In this document: one piece after another, positions 60,041-64,000 of the stretch | How the letters are laid out: every line of letters starts with the position of its first letter | How positions within the stretch are numbered: position 1 is the first letter of the stretch | NCBI GenBank assembly: GCA_964422725.1 | Contig: CAYRCC010000001.1 | Location: 53,172-117,171, forward strand | DNA: 64,000 nucleotides | Reading direction: 5' to 3' | From: CAKSNH01 sp964422725 | Lineage (GTDB): Bacteria; Bacillota; Clostridia; UBA1381 | Made by a program: the position numbers and the translations under genes | Notes under the pieces: model-generated | Database searches by the model: none | Told to the model about the DNA's origin: nothing | What the model saw: the letters and a program-made list of their open reading frames with translations, nothing else

Positions 60041-60862
60041 ATGAACACGGAAATTTTTTTGTTTAATGATAAAATGAAATCGTTAAGCATCGAAGAAATA
60101 AAGAATAAAATCATAAATGGTGATTGTCTTGAAGTGATGAAGGCTCTGCCGGACAAATCTGTTGACATTATAATTACATCCCCACCATACAATTTGCTCA
60201 ATTCAACTGGAAATGGGTTAAAGAAAAATACTAAATGTGGGAAATGGAAAAATGCTGCTATAAAAAATGGATATAAAGAGTATGATGATAATATGCCATA
60301 TCCTGAATATATAGAGTGGCAGAAATCTTGCGTTGCTGAAATGTATCGTCTTATAAAAGATAATGGTGCAATATTCTATAACAATAAAAACAGGGTTCAG
60401 GGAGGATTATTGCAAGATAGAAGAGAAATTGTAAAAGATTTTCCAGTCAGACAAATTATAACTTGGAAAAGAAGCGGAGCAATCAACTTTAATGCTGGAT
60501 ATTTTCTGCCTACAACCGAGCAAATATATATTATATGTAATAAGGATTTCAAATTAAGGAAAGGTGCTAATAAATTAACTGATGTATGGGAAATTAAGCA
60601 GGAGATGAATAATCCGCATCCTGCGCCGTTTCCGGAAGAATTAATTGATAGAATTGTAAAAAGTACAGAAGGAACAATTATTTTAGATCCTTTTGGTGGT
60701 TCAGGGACAACAGCAGTTTCAAGCTTGAAGGACAATAAAAATTTCATAATAATTGAAAAATCAATGCTATATTGTAAAATGGCAAAAGCCAGAATAGAAG
60801 GGAAAGGAGATTGGAGGAATGTCACAGACGATTCACCAGAAAATAGAAAACTCTCCATTTAG
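60041..60862 (+). CDS. Site-specific DNA methyltransferase (type II, TSPPY motif)
   Basis: A 273-residue modification enzyme. The catalytic motif is IIITSPPYNLL (near 50); the S-adenosylmethionine motif FGGSGTTAV (motif I, in LDPFGGSGTT) is near 225, downstream of the catalytic motif, giving the beta-class order. S/T-PPY is usual for N4-cytosine but also some N6-adenine enzymes, so the base is not fixed. It is more AT-rich than its neighbours. ATG 60041 follows GAGGATATT; ATG 60020 has no site. Overlaps the endonuclease gene by 44 bases and lies within direct repeats. Confidence 0.88.
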   Translation: MNTEIFLFNDKMKSLSIEEIKNKIINGDCLEVMKALPDKSVDIIITSPPYNLLNSTGNGLKKNTKCGKWKNAAIKNGYKEYDDNMPYPEYIEWQKSCVAEMYRLIKDNGAIFYNNKNRVQGGLLQDRREIVKDFPVRQIITWKRSGAINFNAGYFLPTTEQIYIICNKDFKLRKGANKLTDVWEIKQEMNNPHPAPFPEELIDRIVKSTEGTIILDPFGGSGTTAVSSLKDNKNFIIIEKSMLYCKMAKARIEGKGDWRNVTDDSPENRKLSI

Positions 60863-61892
60863 AAATATTTATTGGTTTTCTAGATATTTATTAAATACAG
60901 ACCAATATGGTGCTTTGGGAAAAGTAAAGGAAATACAACTACTTAAGGTAATTTCTGTACTAGAGAATATTATGGTGCAATCGGTAATGACTGACGATGA
61001 AAAGTTTATTGTTTGCAAAAATACACTGTTTACCGAAATTAATGAGATGGTAAAGCAAGGTACAAAAAATGCTGGATTAGTACATAATTTGATTGACGTT
61101 CTTGATAAAGAGATAAAAACAATGGAAGATGTTGTGATTTTTTGCGTTGCGATGAAATATGTGGTAGCTCCTATAAATCAAGCTATTGTTGCAGTTCCAT
61201 CGGATGATACAGAATTTTGTGAAAAAGCTGCAACAAATATTTTGTGCACGCTTGGAGAAGAGAAAGTAGGACTTTTAATTGAAACATGGGATGGATTAGG
61301 CGTTAAAGGATGTTTGGATATTGAAAGAACTGCAGTTGTGGAATCATTTATGAATCTTATTGATAATTTATCATCATTAGATATTATAAAACACGATAGT
61401 TTAGATGATAATTTGATTTTGACGGCTTTTGTACAAGAATTTGAAAGAAGATTAGGACAGAAAAGAAAGGCAAGAGGGGGTAATTCATTAGAAACAGTTG
61501 TTTCGTTTATTTTTGATTACTATAAATTTACGTCGACAGAAGCACCAGAGCATTTTAATCAAGATTTAGAAGTTGATAAATGGTTTAAGTGTAACGATGG
61601 TTGGAATATTGGCATAAGTTGTAAAAGGACATTAAGGGAAAGATGGAAGCAAGTAAGTCAAGCTGATAGAGGCACATTATCTCATTTCAAAATAAAAGAA
61701 TTGTGGCATATAATAACTTATGATAAGGATTTATCTGATGACAAAATTGTTCGCTTGGGAGAACAAGGGCAGATTTTCTATTTAATGGATAGTAGTGAAA
61801 TATATCAAAAATGTATTAATCACATTGGAATGAAAGATTATGTACGTCCTTTGTCTAAGCTCGTTTCAGATATTAGAAATAATATTAAATAA
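60819..61892 (+). CDS. Putative type II restriction endonuclease
   Basis: A 357-residue protein, start 60819, 9 bases after AAAGGAG, inside the methyltransferase end. No close family is recognised, but the C-terminal part has a PD-(D/E)XK-like active site: FNQDLEVDKWFKCNDGWNIG followed by ISCKRTLRERWKQVSQADRG (about 245-287). The Cys-Lys-Arg-Thr ... Arg-Trp-Lys-Gln block is common in type II restriction enzymes. The overlap with a methyltransferase gene and the low G+C support a restriction role; the site cut is unknown. Confidence 0.78.
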   Translation: MSQTIHQKIENSPFRNIYWFSRYLLNTDQYGALGKVKEIQLLKVISVLENIMVQSVMTDDEKFIVCKNTLFTEINEMVKQGTKNAGLVHNLIDVLDKEIKTMEDVVIFCVAMKYVVAPINQAIVAVPSDDTEFCEKAATNILCTLGEEKVGLLIETWDGLGVKGCLDIERTAVVESFMNLIDNLSSLDIIKHDSLDDNLILTAFVQEFERRLGQKRKARGGNSLETVVSFIFDYYKFTSTEAPEHFNQDLEVDKWFKCNDGWNIGISCKRTLRERWKQVSQADRGTLSHFKIKELWHIITYDKDLSDDKIVRLGEQGQIFYLMDSSEIYQKCINHIGMKDYVRPLSKLVSDIRNNIK

Positions 61893-61992
61893 ATTTAAGT
61901 GTCAATATAACCAGCGTATTTAAATGAAAAATATGAGAAAAAACTATGCTACGATGATGATTTTTGCAAATGCAACATATTCAATCCAAATC

Positions 61993-62016
61993 AAATTAAT
62001 TGTTGCAGGAATGTTC
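61993..62016 (+). repeat. Right 24-bp direct repeat
   Basis: Identical to 59923-59946. It lies 57 bases before the SLH-protein start and contains the TTGCAG used as the -35 box of that gene's promoter. Confidence 0.92.
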
Positions 62017-62031
62017 TGAATGTGGTATATT
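62003..62031 (+). promoter_or_regulatory. Promoter of the SLH-protein gene
   Basis: TTGCAG (62003-62008), 17 bases, TATATT (62026-62031), about 42 bases before the start. The -35 box is within the right direct repeat. Confidence 0.55.
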
Positions 62032-62072
62032 TATATTAGTATAACTTTGATGAAACAGGAGGTTTTTGATAT

Positions 62073-63911
62073 ATGAAAAGAATTATCAGCGGTATTTTGG
62101 CATTGACGGTATCAATGTCAGCGACGGCATCTGTGTTTGCAAAAACATTCAACGATTTGTCCGACAAGCAGTGGGAGTGGGCAAAATCTTATGTTGAGGA
62201 AATGTCGGATATGGGGCTTATTGCCGGATATGAGGACGGAACGTTCAGACCGGGCAACAGTATAACGCATCAGGAGGGACTTGCACTGTTTGCGCGCGCT
62301 ATGGGTTCGGCTAATGACTCAAACGATGAGGTGGTTGCGCTTGCACTCGAAAAATACGGCTATTTGCTTGAAACATACAATATTTATGCGAAAGAAGAAG
62401 TCGCATTTCTTTTGTACAGAGGTGCGCTTAAAATCACAGAGCTTGACAAGTACCTAAAGGGTACGCTTAAAGACGAACCTATGAAACGTCACGAAGCGGC
62501 TGTTATCATAACAAAGGCACTCGGAAAAGAGAATGAGGCAAAAAACAGTGTTTTAACAGACCTTGAGTATAAAGATGCACTCGATATTCCGCTTGAGTCG
62601 ATTAACTATGTGTACAAGGTGACACAGGAGGGAATAATGCAGGGTATGGGTGACGGTACTTTTTCACCGAACACCGATGTGCTGAGAAGTCAAATGGCGG
62701 TTATGCTCTACAGGACAGTTGACAAAATCGGTTTGTCAATCGAAAAGGGAAAGCTTATAAGTATTGATACCAATATAAAAAATATAACCGTAAAAGATGC
62801 TGAGGGTTTCCAGTATCTTGTGGGTTATTCGGATTCTGTAATAATGAAAGTGGAAGGCGAGCCGGCAAAGGCAGACGATGTTCCGGGCGGTGTTGATGCT
62901 GTATTTACATACTCCGGCGATTCACTGCAATATGTCGATACGCTTACAGCGGTGCCGGACGAAACCATAACCGCTATTTATGCCGGATACTCAAATTCCG
63001 GAAGTGAACTTAAAATATCGGTTTATCCGCAAAATACTGAAGATACTAGCCTTGTTACATACACTTGCGCCTCTAATGTGGCGATGTTCTATGACGACAG
63101 TCCGGCGACGATAAAATCGTATACAAAAGAGGATAAACTCGAGGTTGAGCTTAGCCGCGGTTTGGTTACAAAAATAAGCGGCGGACCGAAAGAAACCACT
63201 ATCACAAATGCTACGGTAGAAAGCGTTGAAATAGATCCGGAATTTAAACTTACAATTAGTCACGCACTTAAGGAATATGACGGTAAGAGCTTTTTGATAG
63301 GTGAGAATGTTACGGTAAGGAAAAACGGTGATCCGTCGACATTCAGAAGTATTTATACGGGTGATAAAGTTAATCTGACAATGGAGTACGGTATTATCAC
63401 AAAGGTTGTAGCAAGCTCAAACACAAAAAAGGTAGAGGGTACAATAGCTGAGGTTACAACGTCTGTTCAGGGTTCGTCCATTAAAGTAAAGGTTAACGGT
63501 GAATATGAGGTGTATGAAGTTCCGAAAACAGCGCAGATAACGGTAAATGACCAAGACGGGACACTGTATGACCTGCACATAGGCGACACCGTAAAGCTTA
63601 CAATAGAAAGTCAGGCGGTAACCAAAATCGCAACAACAGCCTCGTCGGCAACTGCAAAACAGGTGTTGGGTGTTATTGATTTGGTTAATTCGTCAAGAGG
63701 TATTATAAACGTCAAAATAACAAATTCGGACGGCTCGGTTGATAATGAGATGATTTTTGCGGACGAAGATGTTGTTGTGCTTGATGTAAACGGGAACAAG
63801 CTTTCGTTTAAAAAGCTGACCGCCGGACAAACCGTGTCGGTTGTCTGCTCGCTGAAAAACGGGGTTTACGAGGCATCAACGGTAATTGTTATGGCAGGCG
63901 CCGCACAGTAA
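62073..63911 (+). CDS. S-layer homology domain surface protein
   Basis: A 612-residue secreted protein. It has a signal peptide (MKRIISGILALTVSMSATAS, cleaved near 23) and three SLH-type segments (about 24-80 with GLIAGYEDGTFRPGNSIT; about 85-150, weaker; about 165-225 with GIMQGMGDGTFSPNTDV) that bind wall polymers. A long beta-rich region of repeated roughly 80-residue units follows (for example DADGFQYLVGYSD-like, and TIAEVTTSVQGSSIKVKVNG). No catalytic motif is seen, so a structural or adhesive role is likely. ATG follows ACAGGAGG. Confidence 0.9.
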   Translation: MKRIISGILALTVSMSATASVFAKTFNDLSDKQWEWAKSYVEEMSDMGLIAGYEDGTFRPGNSITHQEGLALFARAMGSANDSNDEVVALALEKYGYLLETYNIYAKEEVAFLLYRGALKITELDKYLKGTLKDEPMKRHEAAVIITKALGKENEAKNSVLTDLEYKDALDIPLESINYVYKVTQEGIMQGMGDGTFSPNTDVLRSQMAVMLYRTVDKIGLSIEKGKLISIDTNIKNITVKDAEGFQYLVGYSDSVIMKVEGEPAKADDVPGGVDAVFTYSGDSLQYVDTLTAVPDETITAIYAGYSNSGSELKISVYPQNTEDTSLVTYTCASNVAMFYDDSPATIKSYTKEDKLEVELSRGLVTKISGGPKETTITNATVESVEIDPEFKLTISHALKEYDGKSFLIGENVTVRKNGDPSTFRSIYTGDKVNLTMEYGIITKVVASSNTKKVEGTIAEVTTSVQGSSIKVKVNGEYEVYEVPKTAQITVNDQDGTLYDLHIGDTVKLTIESQAVTKIATTASSATAKQVLGVIDLVNSSRGIINVKITNSDGSVDNEMIFADEDVVVLDVNGNKLSFKKLTAGQTVSVVCSLKNGVYEASTVIVMAGAAQ

Positions 63912-63916
63912 AAAAC

Positions 63917-63947
63917 AGGCAGGATAAAGTTTTTCTTTATTCTGCCT
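63917..63947 (+). terminator. Hairpin after the SLH-protein gene
   Basis: AGGCAGGATAAAG (63917-63929) pairs with CTTTATTCTGCCT (63935-63947) with one wobble, but no T run follows, so it is a weak terminator or stability stem. A second, perfect 21-base palindrome lies at 63958-63978 near the window edge. Confidence 0.55.
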
Positions 63948-64000
63948 CAGACTGTAGACAAAACACAATGTGTTTTGTATTAAAGTTTAGGTCAAGCCTT

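Noticed and set aside
59923..62016. Insertion sequence or transposon
   Set aside because: Direct repeats are present, but there are no terminal inverted repeats and no transposase; the contents are a methyltransferase and a putative endonuclease.

Overview
The window looks like the chromosome of an anaerobic, spore-forming, moderately AT-rich Gram-positive of class Clostridia. The signs are: a 23-residue spoVM; mecA, ylxM, gdpP and a clostridial MazG-like gene; a biotin-dependent Na+-pumping decarboxylase operon; S-layer-homology and BspA-type surface proteins; and AGGAGG ribosome binding sites with near-consensus sigma-A promoters. No rRNA, tRNA, CRISPR array, insertion sequence or prophage was seen. 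With corrected starts no gene-free stretch exceeds 300 bases.

Layout. 1-1.2 kb (+): mecA and yajC. 1.2-6.6 kb (-): Na+ pump operon mmdA-oadG-BCCP-oadB-oadA. 6.7-9.9 kb (-): metallophosphoesterase, polysaccharide deacetylase, DUF2161 nuclease-like protein, rluB-type pseudouridine synthase. 9.9-18.5 kb (-): housekeeping run mazG-like, gdpP, rplI, dnaB, tilS, hpt, ftsH, DUF1858. 18.6-20.6 kb (-): two M14/AstE-like genes, the second apparently a pseudoenzyme. 20.7-33.8 kb (-): a type IV pilus locus (pilB; pilT, pilC, three pilins, pilD, pilM, pilN, pilO; then minor pilins including a 726-residue one). 34-43.2 kb (+): gltX, glnS, aminotransferase, trpS, tagO/wecA-like, wecB/mnaA, then a mannosyltransferase split by an (AT)11 tract. 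43.4-48 kb: a small DUF gene, aconitase (-), small membrane ORFs, spoVM, nfeD and SPFH genes. 48-50.7 kb: a structured leader RNA with terminator and a BspA-like leucine-rich-repeat surface protein. 50.7-55 kb (-): ylxM-ffh-rpsP-khpA-rimM-trmD and a TOPRIM protein. 55-58.3 kb: pRiA4b ORF-3-like gene and a BlaI/BlaR1-like pair with visible operators. 58.5-59.9 kb (+): DUF6472, ispD, ispF. 59.9-62 kb (+): a type II restriction-modification cassette between perfect 24-bp direct repeats. 62-64 kb (+): an S-layer-homology protein.

How it works together. The pump probably couples decarboxylation of methylmalonyl-CoA and/or oxaloacetate to Na+ export. The pilus, LRR protein, SLH protein and tagO-mnaA-mannosyltransferase genes together shape a variable cell surface. 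The points most worth a second look are: (1) the mannosyltransferase that is off by one AT unit; (2) the leader RNA before the LRR gene, whose basal stem and terminator exclude each other; (3) competing long hairpins between two pilin genes; (4) the restriction-modification island whose flanking repeat carries the -35 box of the SLH gene; and (5) the AstE-like pseudoenzyme beside its intact paralogue. All calls are by eye from sequence; no database search was run.
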